Of a stretch of DNA of 18,767 nt, positions 7,853 through 14,636 are shown piece after piece. Both the position numbers and the translations under genes were made by a program. The stretch is taken from positions 1 through 18,767 of the forward strand of contig CAJTUB010000014.1 in NCBI GenBank assembly GCA_910579465.1, written 5' to 3'. Under the pieces are notes generated by a model. That model was not told where the DNA came from and made no database searches. It was given only the letters and a program-made list of their open reading frames with translations. Source of the stretch: an uncultured Lachnospiraceae bacterium. Lineage in GTDB: Bacteria > Bacillota > Clostridia > Lachnospirales > Lachnospiraceae. Position 1 is the stretch's first letter, and every line of letters starts with the position of its first letter.

Positions 7853-8416
7853 ATGCCGAATTTTACAAAACGGGCGATAAAGGAGTCCTTTTGGAAGCTT
7901 CTGAACGAACAGCCGCTGAATCAGATCAGCGTCAGGGATATCGTGGAGGACTGCGGAATTAACCGCAATTCCTTCTACTATCATTTTCAGGATATTCCTG
8001 CGCTGATTGAGGAGATTGTGACAGACGCGCTGACAGCCTTGATTCAGAAGTACCCCAGCATCGAGTCCCTTGACAAAGGCATTGAAGCGGTATTCCGCTT
8101 CACCTTGGATAATAAAAAGGCTGTATTTCATATCTGCAATTCGGTAAACCGTAACATCTACGAGCAATATCTGATGCGGATTTGCGAATATGTGGTCACG
8201 ACATATTTTGACACGGCATTCGGAAAAGAAAGCAGCAGTGAAAGTGACCGGAGTACGGTAATCCTCTTTACCAAATGCGAGCTCTTCGGCCTGGCGATTG
8301 ACTGGATTAACGCAGGCATGCCGGAGGACGCATTTGATAAGCTAAAACAGCTTCTTTCGCTCTGCAACGGACTGACCAGTGAATTAATGGAGCGGTGCAG
8401 TTCCAGCTGTTTTTAG
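7853..8416 (+). CDS. TetR/AcrR family transcriptional regulator
   Basis: This 187-aa protein is a one-component regulator. The N-terminal helix-turn-helix (about residues 5-52) reads RAIKESFWKLLNEQPLNQIS, then VRDIVEDCGINRNSFYYHFQ, a typical TetR recognition helix. The remaining all-helical region is the ligand and dimer domain, of the kind seen in many Firmicute TetR proteins. The start at ATG 7853 has AAGGAGAG about 8 nt upstream. It precedes a DUF308-RND-secreted protein operon with a good promoter in between, so it most likely represses that export operon and is released by the transported or a toxic compound. The last codons overlap the first of three direct repeats that lead into the operon promoter. 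Confidence 0.9.
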   Translation: MPNFTKRAIKESFWKLLNEQPLNQISVRDIVEDCGINRNSFYYHFQDIPALIEEIVTDALTALIQKYPSIESLDKGIEAVFRFTLDNKKAVFHICNSVNRNIYEQYLMRICEYVVTTYFDTAFGKESSSESDRSTVILFTKCELFGLAIDWINAGMPEDAFDKLKQLLSLCNGLTSELMERCSSSCF

Positions 8417-8478
8417 GCAAAAGTGCAAAAGTGTCTGGTTTTTAGGCAGTTTTATGTTGTCTGTCTGGTTTTTGGGCA
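8410..8478 (+). repeat. Three direct repeats at 29-30 bp spacing
   Basis: TTTTTAGGCA occurs at 8410-8419 and 8439-8448, and TTTTTGGGCA at 8469-8478. The last two lie in a longer near-identical unit, GTCTGGTTTTT(A/G)GGCAG (8433-8449 and 8463-8479), exactly 30 bp apart. The first copy contains the tetR stop codon. The regular near-three-turn spacing upstream of the export promoter suggests a binding array or a replication-slippage duplication. Confidence 0.6.
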
Positions 8479-8504
8479 GGGACATGAAAACTGCCCATTT
8501 TTTA
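8473..8504 (+). terminator. Terminator of tetR
   Basis: TGGGCAG (8473-8479) pairs with CTGCCCA (8491-8497) around an 11-nt loop and is followed by TTTTTT. It is built partly from the third direct repeat and separates tetR from the export operon. Confidence 0.75.
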
Positions 8505-8517
8505 TGCCATTTTTTTC

Positions 8518-8533
8518 TGCTATACTGGCAGTA
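8518..8533 (+). promoter_or_regulatory. Extended -10 promoter with palindromic operator candidate
   Basis: TGC TATACT (8518-8526) is an extended -10; a convincing -35 is not visible in the T-rich stretch before it. TACTGGCAGTA (8523-8533) is palindromic around its central base and covers the -10 and probable start point, a usual place for a TetR-family operator. The operator role is inferred. Confidence 0.5.
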
Positions 8534-8574
8534 CAAAAAAGCTGCAGCACTTTAACCTGAAAGGAGGAGTTTGG

Positions 8575-9171
8575 ATGCGTTCTGTAGTACCTATGAAAAC
8601 AGCAAAAATAGGGTATATCGTGATATCCGTCCTGCTGTGTGTGTTGGGAGTCCTTTTAATTGCATTTCCCGGGTTTTCCATATCGGTGCTTGGCATCGTA
8701 TGCGGGATTCTTCTGATTGTATTTGGAATCATCCGTCTGGTCGGGTTTTTCTCAAAGGACCTTTACCGGCTGGCATTCCAGTATGACCTTGCATTCGGCC
8801 TGATGCTGGTTGCACTCGGGATTATCATGCTGACGCACTTTGACAGTCTGGTGAATTTTATCTGCGTCATTTTAGGGCTTTCTTTCCTTGCCGACGGACT
8901 TTTCAAGATTCAGATATCCCTTGATTCCAGGAGCTTCGGGGTGCCAAGGTGGTGGCTGATAATGGCGCTTGCCGTGGTTACCGTCGTGTTCGGGGGGATT
9001 CTGGTATTCCGGCCGAGTGAAAGCAGCCGTGTACTGACGATACTAATCGGTATTTCCCTGCTTTCCGAAGGAATTTTAAATTTCAGCACGATGCTGACCG
9101 CCGTAAAGATTATCCGGCACCAGAGACCGGATGTGATTGATGCGGAGGAGTATGAAGAAAGAGAGGAATAA
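8575..9171 (+). CDS. DUF308 (HdeD-like) membrane protein
   Basis: This 198-aa membrane protein has six hydrophobic segments in three helix pairs, rich in Gly and Ile/Leu/Val, followed by a short acidic cytoplasmic tail (VIDAEEYEEREE). This pattern fits DUF308, the family of E. coli HdeD, in which the repeat units contain phrases such as GILLIVFGIIRL and GLSFLADGLFKI. The biochemical role of the family is not established; HdeD is linked to acid resistance. ATG 8575 has AAAGGAGGAG 6-8 nt upstream, an excellent site. The stop codon is only 4 bp before the chosen RND start, so translation is probably coupled. I infer an accessory role for the exporter or a shared response to envelope stress. Confidence 0.85.
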   Translation: MRSVVPMKTAKIGYIVISVLLCVLGVLLIAFPGFSISVLGIVCGILLIVFGIIRLVGFFSKDLYRLAFQYDLAFGLMLVALGIIMLTHFDSLVNFICVILGLSFLADGLFKIQISLDSRSFGVPRWWLIMALAVVTVVFGGILVFRPSESSRVLTILIGISLLSEGILNFSTMLTAVKIIRHQRPDVIDAEEYEEREE

Positions 9172-9175
9172 GAAA

Positions 9176-11287
9176 ATGCGTTTTTCAAAAGCGGTTGTAA
9201 AACACCGTGTCCTGATTTTAGCCGTTGCGGTTTTACTGATGATTCCGTCGGTGCTTGGCATGATAGGAACCAGGGTAAATTACGATATGTTAGACTATCT
9301 TCCCGGCGACATGGATACGGTAAAAGGGCAGAATGAGCTTTTAGAGGATTTCGGGAAGGGAGCGTTCTCCCTGATTATTGTAGAGGATATGCCCGATAAG
9401 GAGGTCGCCGCGCTTGTAGAGAAGTTCAAGACGGTCGAGCATGTCGAAACGGTGCTGTGGTATTCATCCCTGATGGATGTCTCCGTTCCGAAGGAGCTTC
9501 TGCCGGAGGCGGTTTACCATGAATTTAATACGGACAATGCGACAATGATGGCGGTATTCTTTGACAGCTCGACCTCAGCGGACATTACAATGGATGCAAT
9601 CCGGGAAATCCGTTCGATTGCCGGGAAGCAGTGCTTTGTATCCGGAATGTCCGCGCTGGTTACGGACCTGAAGGATTTGTGTGAAGAGGAGGAGCCGATT
9701 TATGTAGGGCTTGCGGTATTGTTTGCCTGCCTTGCCATGATTGTCCTGCTTGACGGCTGGCTGGTTCCGTTTGTGTTCCTTGCCTCCATCGGTATGATGA
9801 TTCTTTTGAATCTCGGTACGAATTTCTTCTTCGGGGAAATCTCATATATCACCAAGGCGCTTTCCGCAGTGCTGCAGCTTGCCGTTACCATGGACTATTC
9901 CATTTTTCTGTGGCACAGCTACAATGAGCAGAGAGAAAAAACGGGCGACCATAAGGAAGCGATGGCGGCAGCCATCCATGAGACGCTTGTTTCGGTGGTC
10001 GGCAGCTCCGTAACTACCGTTGCCGGGTTTGCGGCGCTTTGCTTTATGACCTTTACGCTCGGCAGGGATTTAGGTATTGTTATGGCAAAGGGCGTAATCC
10101 TCGGTGTCATCGGCTGCGTCACGGTGCTTCCGGCGCTGATTCTTGTATTTGATAAGCCGTTACAGAAGACGAAGCACAGGTCGCTGCTGCCGGATATGAC
10201 AAAGCTTTCGGAGAAGGTGACAAAGCTGTTCCCGGTTTTTCTTGTCATCTTTGCGGTACTGGTGGCGCCTGCGCTTTACGGATACAATAAGACCAACGAT
10301 GAGGTGTACTATGATATGGGAGAATGTCTGCCGGAGGATATGGAATATGTCATTGCCAATTCCAAGCTTTCCGAGGATTTCAACATCGCATCCACCCATA
10401 TGGTGCTGGTAGATGCGGGCGTGCCTTCGAAGTCGGTCCGTTCCATGATACGGGAGATGGAAAAGGTGGATGGCGTAAAGTATGTGCTGGGACTCGAATC
10501 GGTGATTGGAAGCCGCGTGCCGGAGGAGCTGCTGCCGGAAAGCATCCGCTCGGTTTTAAAGAGCGACCGGTGGGAATTGCTGCTGATTAACTCCGAATAT
10601 AAGGTTGCGGGCGAGGAGGTCAATGCCCAGATAAACAGCCTGAATGCGATTTTGAAAAAATATGACAAAAACGGCATGCTGATTGGCGAGGCTCCCTGCA
10701 TGAAGGATATGATTGAAACAACCGACCGTGACTTCCAGGTTGTCAATGCAGTTTCGATTGTTGCGATTTTTATCATTATCGCAATCGTGGAAAAGAGCCT
10801 GCTGCTCCCGTTTATCCTGATTTCGGTAATCGAGCTTGCGATTTTCATTAACCTCGGTCTTCCGCATTACCTCGGGCAGTCGCTGCCGTTTATCGCGCCG
10901 ATTTGTATCAGCACGATTCAGCTTGGTGCGACGGTGGATTACGCGATATTGATGACGACGCGCTATAAGGCGGAGCGTATCGCCGGAAATGAGAAAAGGC
11001 GCAGCGTTTCCACGGCACTGGCAACCTCGATTCCGTCGATTATTGTCAGCGGCATGGGACTTTTTGCAGCTACCTTCGGCGTTGCGGTTTATTCGGATAT
11101 TGATATCATCAGCTCCATGTGTATGCTGATGGCAAGAGGCGCCGTTGTCAGTATGCTCTGTGTTATTTTTATCCTGCCGTCCTTGCTGATGCTTTGTGAT
11201 AAGGCGGTCTGCGCAACGACGCTCGGGATGAAGAAGGCATATGGAGGCGGGGAAGGACAGCCGACCTGCCGGAGAAGGATTTCATAG
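9176..11287 (+). CDS. MmpL/RND family exporter
   Basis: This 703-aa transporter belongs to the MmpL/RND superfamily, which uses proton flow to export lipids, hydrophobic drugs or envelope precursors. There is one N-terminal helix, an extracytoplasmic domain (about 30-170), a five-helix bundle, and then the same order repeated. Asp-Tyr pairs occur in both middle helices, VTMDYSIFL (D240) and ATVDYAILM (D588), matching the proton-relay pairs of MmpL3. Total length and two-fold symmetry are normal for Gram-positive members. I start at ATG 9176, 4 bp after the DUF308 stop, with GAGAGG 9 nt upstream; ATG 9152 and TTG 9137 overlap the previous gene and are poorly placed. The substrate is unknown. 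The secreted partner gene follows after 31 bp. Confidence 0.92.
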   Translation: MRFSKAVVKHRVLILAVAVLLMIPSVLGMIGTRVNYDMLDYLPGDMDTVKGQNELLEDFGKGAFSLIIVEDMPDKEVAALVEKFKTVEHVETVLWYSSLMDVSVPKELLPEAVYHEFNTDNATMMAVFFDSSTSADITMDAIREIRSIAGKQCFVSGMSALVTDLKDLCEEEEPIYVGLAVLFACLAMIVLLDGWLVPFVFLASIGMMILLNLGTNFFFGEISYITKALSAVLQLAVTMDYSIFLWHSYNEQREKTGDHKEAMAAAIHETLVSVVGSSVTTVAGFAALCFMTFTLGRDLGIVMAKGVILGVIGCVTVLPALILVFDKPLQKTKHRSLLPDMTKLSEKVTKLFPVFLVIFAVLVAPALYGYNKTNDEVYYDMGECLPEDMEYVIANSKLSEDFNIASTHMVLVDAGVPSKSVRSMIREMEKVDGVKYVLGLESVIGSRVPEELLPESIRSVLKSDRWELLLINSEYKVAGEEVNAQINSLNAILKKYDKNGMLIGEAPCMKDMIETTDRDFQVVNAVSIVAIFIIIAIVEKSLLLPFILISVIELAIFINLGLPHYLGQSLPFIAPICISTIQLGATVDYAILMTTRYKAERIAGNEKRRSVSTALATSIPSIIVSGMGLFAATFGVAVYSDIDIISSMCMLMARGAVVSMLCVIFILPSLLMLCDKAVCATTLGMKKAYGGGEGQPTCRRRIS

Positions 11288-11318
11288 TTCATAGTATGAT
11301 TCAGGAGGTAATTCGACC

Positions 11319-13103
11319 ATGAAAAGTAGAAGTAAGAAAATAGTTTCCGTAATTTTATGCGCTGCATTGCTGGCAGGCAGCGCGGAGGCCGCCGTATGTG
11401 CGATGCACGCCGACGGGAAGGAGGTGCCGCAGGAGAAAAGTGAGAGGAGTGCGGCGCCGGTAACAGAGGAAACGGCAGCGCTTGTGAAGGAGGAAACGGT
11501 GTATGTATTTACCGGGGCAGACGGCGGCGTACAGAAGCTGGTAGTCAGCGACTGGCTGAAGAACCGGAGCGGCAGCGCTTTGCTTTCCGACCGGTCAGAG
11601 CTTACGGGGATAGAAAACGTCAAGGGAGACGAGGGCTGTACCGTAAACGGGGACAATACGCGTGTCTGGGATGCGAAGGGCAATGACATTTATTACAGCG
11701 GCAGCATACAGAAGGACGTGCCGGTGGAGCTGCGGGTTTCTTATGAGCTGGACGGAAAAAGCATTTCCCCGGAGGCGCTTGCAGGGAAAAGCGGCAGGGT
11801 GAAAATCCGGTTTGACTATGAAAACAAGCAGTATCAGACCGTGGAGCTGGACGGAAAGCAGGAAAAAATCTATGTTCCGTTTGTGATGCTGACCGGGGTG
11901 CTTTTGGATAACGAGATATTTACGAATGTGGAGGTAGTAAACGGCAGGCTGGTGAATGACGGCGACCGTACTGCTGTTGTCGGGATTGCCCTTCCGGGAA
12001 TGCAGGAGAATCTGGCGCTTGATGCGGAACGCTTTGAAATCCCGGATTATATAGAGATTTGTGCCGATGTAAAAAGCTTTGAGCTGGCAAATACCTTCAC
12101 CATCGGGACAAATGAGATGTTCGGGCGTATTGCCCCGGGGGAAACGGGGGAGCTTGATGCGCTGGCAGGACCGTTAAATGAGCTGACGGCAGCCGTAGGG
12201 CAGCTGGAGGAAGGCTCCCAGCAGCTGTATAACGGGCTCTGCACGCTTCTTGATAAGTCCGGGGAGCTTGTAAACGGTATCAACCAGCTTGCTGACGGCG
12301 CTTCTGCACTGAAAGCCGGAGCAGAGAGTCTGAAGGCAGGAGGAGCGGAGCTTGCCGGTGGGGCAAAGACAGTTGCCGACGGGCTTGGACAGCTTGCCGC
12401 AAACAATGATACGTTAAATGCAGGCTCAAAGCAGGTATTTGAATCCCTGCTACATGCGGCAGATGCCCAGCTTGCAGCAGGCGGACTGACGGTGCCGGAA
12501 CTGACGGTGGAAAATTATGCAGAGGTTCTGGACGGTGTGGCAGCATCCCTGCAGCATGCGATAGCAGAGCAGGAAAAAGCGGCGGCAGGCGGCGCAGCGC
12601 AGGCAGCGGCTGCACTGGAGCAGACAAAATACGCTGCGGCGTCTATTTCCGCCCTGAAGGGTCAGCTGGACGCTTACCATACCTTCTATACCGGTCTTTT
12701 GCAGTATACCGCAGGGGTAGCTTCGGCAAAGGAGGGGGCAGATGCTTTAAGCGCAGGCGCCAACCGTATCGAAGCAGGAACAGCGGAATTATATGCTGGT
12801 ACGAATACGCTTTGTGATGGAAGCCTTGCGCTGAAAGAGGGCGCGTCCGCGCTGACCACCGGGGTGACTGCGCTGCGGGACGGTGCAAAGCAGCTGTCGG
12901 ACGGTGTAAAGGAGTTCAATGAAGAGGGTATCCAGAAGCTGATAACCGCCGTAGACGGAAAATTTGAGAGCCTTTTTGCAAGAATCAATGCTACCGCAGA
13001 TGCCGCACAGGAGTACCAGTCCTTCTCCGGCATTTCCGAGGAGGCAGAGGGAAGCGTGAAGTTCATTTACCGTACGGAAGCGATACAGGTAGAAAAACAA
13101 TAA
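11319..13103 (+). CDS. Secreted LxxG-repeat protein linked to an RND exporter
   Basis: This 594-aa exported protein has a basic start and hydrophobic stretch (KIVSVILCAALLAGSAEA), a clear signal peptide or anchor. Residues 50-280 form a mostly beta region of unknown fold. Two blocks of about 100 and 70 residues (about 282-380 and 468-537) consist of short helical repeats of the type xxLxxGxxxLxxG, for example INQLADGASALKAGAESLKA, as seen in YhgE/Pip-type proteins and RND-linked coiled-coil partners. An Ala-rich segment (about 420-445) separates them. Unlike YhgE/Pip proteins it shows no C-terminal membrane helices. ATG 11319 has CAGGAGG about 9 nt upstream. The operon position suggests an extracytoplasmic partner of the MmpL exporter, perhaps bridging to the wall; that role is inference. 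Confidence 0.8.
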   Translation: MKSRSKKIVSVILCAALLAGSAEAAVCAMHADGKEVPQEKSERSAAPVTEETAALVKEETVYVFTGADGGVQKLVVSDWLKNRSGSALLSDRSELTGIENVKGDEGCTVNGDNTRVWDAKGNDIYYSGSIQKDVPVELRVSYELDGKSISPEALAGKSGRVKIRFDYENKQYQTVELDGKQEKIYVPFVMLTGVLLDNEIFTNVEVVNGRLVNDGDRTAVVGIALPGMQENLALDAERFEIPDYIEICADVKSFELANTFTIGTNEMFGRIAPGETGELDALAGPLNELTAAVGQLEEGSQQLYNGLCTLLDKSGELVNGINQLADGASALKAGAESLKAGGAELAGGAKTVADGLGQLAANNDTLNAGSKQVFESLLHAADAQLAAGGLTVPELTVENYAEVLDGVAASLQHAIAEQEKAAAGGAAQAAAALEQTKYAAASISALKGQLDAYHTFYTGLLQYTAGVASAKEGADALSAGANRIEAGTAELYAGTNTLCDGSLALKEGASALTTGVTALRDGAKQLSDGVKEFNEEGIQKLITAVDGKFESLFARINATADAAQEYQSFSGISEEAEGSVKFIYRTEAIQVEKQ

Positions 13104-13130
13104 TCTGACAGTCAGAATGCCTGAACGTAA

Positions 13131-13177
13131 AGAGGAACGCTGCGCATGTAACATAAGACGGCAGCGCTCCTCTCTTT
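13131..13177 (+). terminator. Probable terminator of the export operon
   Basis: AGAGGA (13131-13136) with TCCTCT (13068 offset: 13168-13173) and CGCTGC (13138-13143) with GCAGCG (13161-13166) form a 12-bp stem with one A-C mismatch and a 17-nt loop. It is followed by CTTTATG, a weak U-tract. Confidence 0.65.
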
Positions 13178-13202
13178 ATGCACACGCCGCGGAAAGGAAG
13201 TT

Positions 13203-13250
13203 ATGCCCTTACGGGCATCGGAAGATGGCTCTTCCCTACTCGATTGGTAG
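13203..13250. repeat. Cluster of three short hairpins
   Basis: Three hairpins follow each other without gaps of more than one base: ATGCCC/GGGCAT with loop TTAC (13203-13218), GGAAGA/TCTTCC with loop TGGC (13220-13235) and CTAC/GTAG with a 7-nt loop (13236-13250). Read on the minus strand the first has a GTAA (GNRA) tetraloop. The close packing suggests a folded RNA or a repeat element. I see no gene in 13104-13433. Confidence 0.5.
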
Positions 13251-13271
13251 AAGGATTTTCTATGTTTATAA

Positions 13272-13396
13272 GGGAAACGCTGATTAAAGCGTTTCCCGCG
13301 CCGGATTTGCGTTGCGAAGCAACATTCACCCCTGCAAATCCGTGCGCATCCGCCGGAGGCTCTTAGGAAGCGATGATTTAATCAGTGCTTCCTAAG
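13272..13396. repeat. Palindromic block with matching hairpins at both ends (MITE-like)
   Basis: The left hairpin is GGGAAACGCT/AGCGTTTCCC with loop GATTAA (13272-13297). The middle hairpin pairs GCGC and CGGATTTGC (13298-13310) with GCAAATCCG, a bulged T and GCGC (13334-13347), and encloses a small GTTGC/GCAAC hairpin. The right hairpin is CTTAGGAAGC/GCTTCCTAAG (13362-13396) with a nearly palindromic interior. The reverse complement of the right one shares GGAA-CTGATTAAA spacing with the left one, so the block has inverted ends about 125 bp apart. There is no open frame in it. Confidence 0.55.
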
Positions 13397-13398
13397 AA

Positions 13399-13424
13399 AA
13401 GGTTGCGCTTTGTACGGCAACCTT
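13399..13424 (-). terminator. Terminator of the MocR-like gene
   Basis: AAGGTTGC (13399-13406) pairs with GCAACCTT (13417-13424) around a 10-nt loop. On the minus strand the stem is followed by TTTTCTTA. It lies 10 bp past the stop of the truncated MocR gene and could also slow plus-strand transcription. Confidence 0.75.
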
Positions 13425-13433
13425 CTTTTATCA

Positions 13434-14543
13434 TTATTTTTTATCCTGCAGTTCCCTGCGCTTCCTCCGCCGGACGCGGTTAATGTGCCGCTCAAAGTCG
13501 CCGTTTGTAATCAGCTCGGCTAAAACGAGCTGGATAAAGGTCGGAACCGTGCACGAATAGAAGCCCAGCTTGCGTTCAAAGACCGGGACCAGATGCCTTG
13601 GCAGTACCATATAGCCGGTGCGGAGCGAGGGAGATATGGTTTTGGAAAAGGTATTCATATAAATCACATTATCGCCCGGCGCATGGGAAAACAAGGTCTC
13701 CTCCGGCTTTCTGGAGACGGAAAACTCAGATTCAAAGTCATCCTCGATAAGATAGCGCCCGTTTCTCCCCGCCCAGTGCAGATATTCGTGGCGCTTCGAG
13801 GCGGAGGCGGTCACGCCGCTCGGGAAGCTCCGGTAAGGGGAGATGTGCAGGATATCGGCGGTGCTTGCCCACAGGGCGGGGCTTTCAATACCATCATGGC
13901 CAAGCGGCAGCATTTCACAGCTTACGCCGCAGGCGCGGTAGACCTGTTCGATTTTCTTGTAGGACGGGGCTTCGATGGCATAGCGGCGTTCCCTGCCGAA
14001 CAGTTCGACAATAAGGCGGTAAAGGTATTCGGAGCCGGAGCCGATGATAATCTGTTCCGTTTCTGCAGCGATGCCCCGGCTCCTGATAAGATACCGGCGG
14101 ATTGCCTCGCGCAGCTCCGTGCAGCCTGCATCGGGCGGACGGTCAAGAATTGTTTCCCCGAAATCGTTCATGACCCCACGCATGGTTTTGGTCAGGACAG
14201 AAAACGGAAACTCCGGGGAAGTATCCGCATGATGGTAACTGACCGGCGCCGGATGGCTGCTGTGGCTGTCCGGCGGGGCTGACGGCGCGGCAAAGCCGTC
14301 CTCCCTGCGGAAGATAACAAAATAGCCGCTCCGTTCCCTGGCTTCGATATAGCCCTCCTCACAGAGAAGCGCATAGGCGTGCTCGACCGTGACCGTGCTG
14401 ACGCCTGTTTCTTCGGCAATCAGCCGTTTGGACGGGAGCCTCCCGTTGTGCGGATAGAGCTCCTTGATGATATCGTCCCGTACCTGTCGGTAAAGCTGAA
14501 GATAGGCGGGCACGGCATCGTTTTTTTGGATTGTGTATTTCAT
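13434..14543 (-). CDS. MocR/PdxR-like regulator, lacking its C-terminal domain
   Basis: The protein has a GntR-type winged helix (about residues 10-75; RLPSKRLIAEETGVSTVTVE) joined by a linker to an aminotransferase fold type I domain. PLP-site features are present: EDDFESEF (267-274), the Schiff-base lysine in NTFSKTISPSLRTGY (K301) and the phosphate-contact Arg (R308). It ends at residue 369, only 68 residues after K301, whereas complete members such as GabR run about 165 residues past it. The small C-terminal domain with the carboxylate-binding Arg is therefore missing, and I find no remnant of it downstream. The stop is followed at once by a terminator and a palindromic block. The AGGAG lies 16 nt before the ATG, unusually far. 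Its position divergent from pyridoxal kinase suggests a PLP-sensing regulator of vitamin B6 genes. It may be active, altered or decaying. Confidence 0.85.
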   Translation of the reverse strand: MKYTIQKNDAVPAYLQLYRQVRDDIIKELYPHNGRLPSKRLIAEETGVSTVTVEHAYALLCEEGYIEARERSGYFVIFRREDGFAAPSAPPDSHSSHPAPVSYHHADTSPEFPFSVLTKTMRGVMNDFGETILDRPPDAGCTELREAIRRYLIRSRGIAAETEQIIIGSGSEYLYRLIVELFGRERRYAIEAPSYKKIEQVYRACGVSCEMLPLGHDGIESPALWASTADILHISPYRSFPSGVTASASKRHEYLHWAGRNGRYLIEDDFESEFSVSRKPEETLFSHAPGDNVIYMNTFSKTISPSLRTGYMVLPRHLVPVFERKLGFYSCTVPTFIQLVLAELITNGDFERHINRVRRRKRRELQDKK

Positions 14544-14593
14544 CTGGTAATATAAAATTCTCCTGTTTTGATTATTTTTATGTGACCAAATTT

Positions 14594-14622
14594 ATTATAT
14601 ACTGTTTGCAATAAAAAAGCAA
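14594..14622 (-). promoter_or_regulatory. Promoter of the MocR-like gene
   Basis: On the minus strand TTGCTT (plus 14617-14622) and TATAAT (plus 14594-14599) are 17 bp apart. The -35 overlaps the pdxK ribosome site and the -10 overlaps the opposite -10 candidate, so the two directions probably compete. Confidence 0.65.
14598..14603 (+). promoter_or_regulatory. Candidate -10 box of the pdxK operon
   Basis: TATACT (14598-14603) is a good -10 pointing to pdxK. The position 17 bp upstream holds only TTTTTA, a poor -35, which would fit an activator-dependent promoter under the MocR-like protein. Ribosome site GGAGG (14623-14627) lies 9 nt before the GTG start. Confidence 0.45.
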
Positions 14623-14636
14623 GGAGGGAAAGGTAA

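Noticed and set aside
8410..8479. CRISPR-like array
   Set aside because: There are only three short repeats of 10-17 bp with 29-30 bp period, one of them inside a gene end, and no cas gene.
9137..9175. Upstream starts of the RND exporter at TTG 9137, ATG 9140 and ATG 9152
   Set aside because: They overlap the DUF308 gene and their GGAGG is too close to the ATG; ATG 9176 has better spacing and matches the family's N-terminus.
13593..14282. 229-codon plus-strand open frame inside the MocR-like gene
   Set aside because: It is antisense to a clearly conserved regulator, shows no recognisable motif and has a composition expected of a mirrored GC-rich frame.
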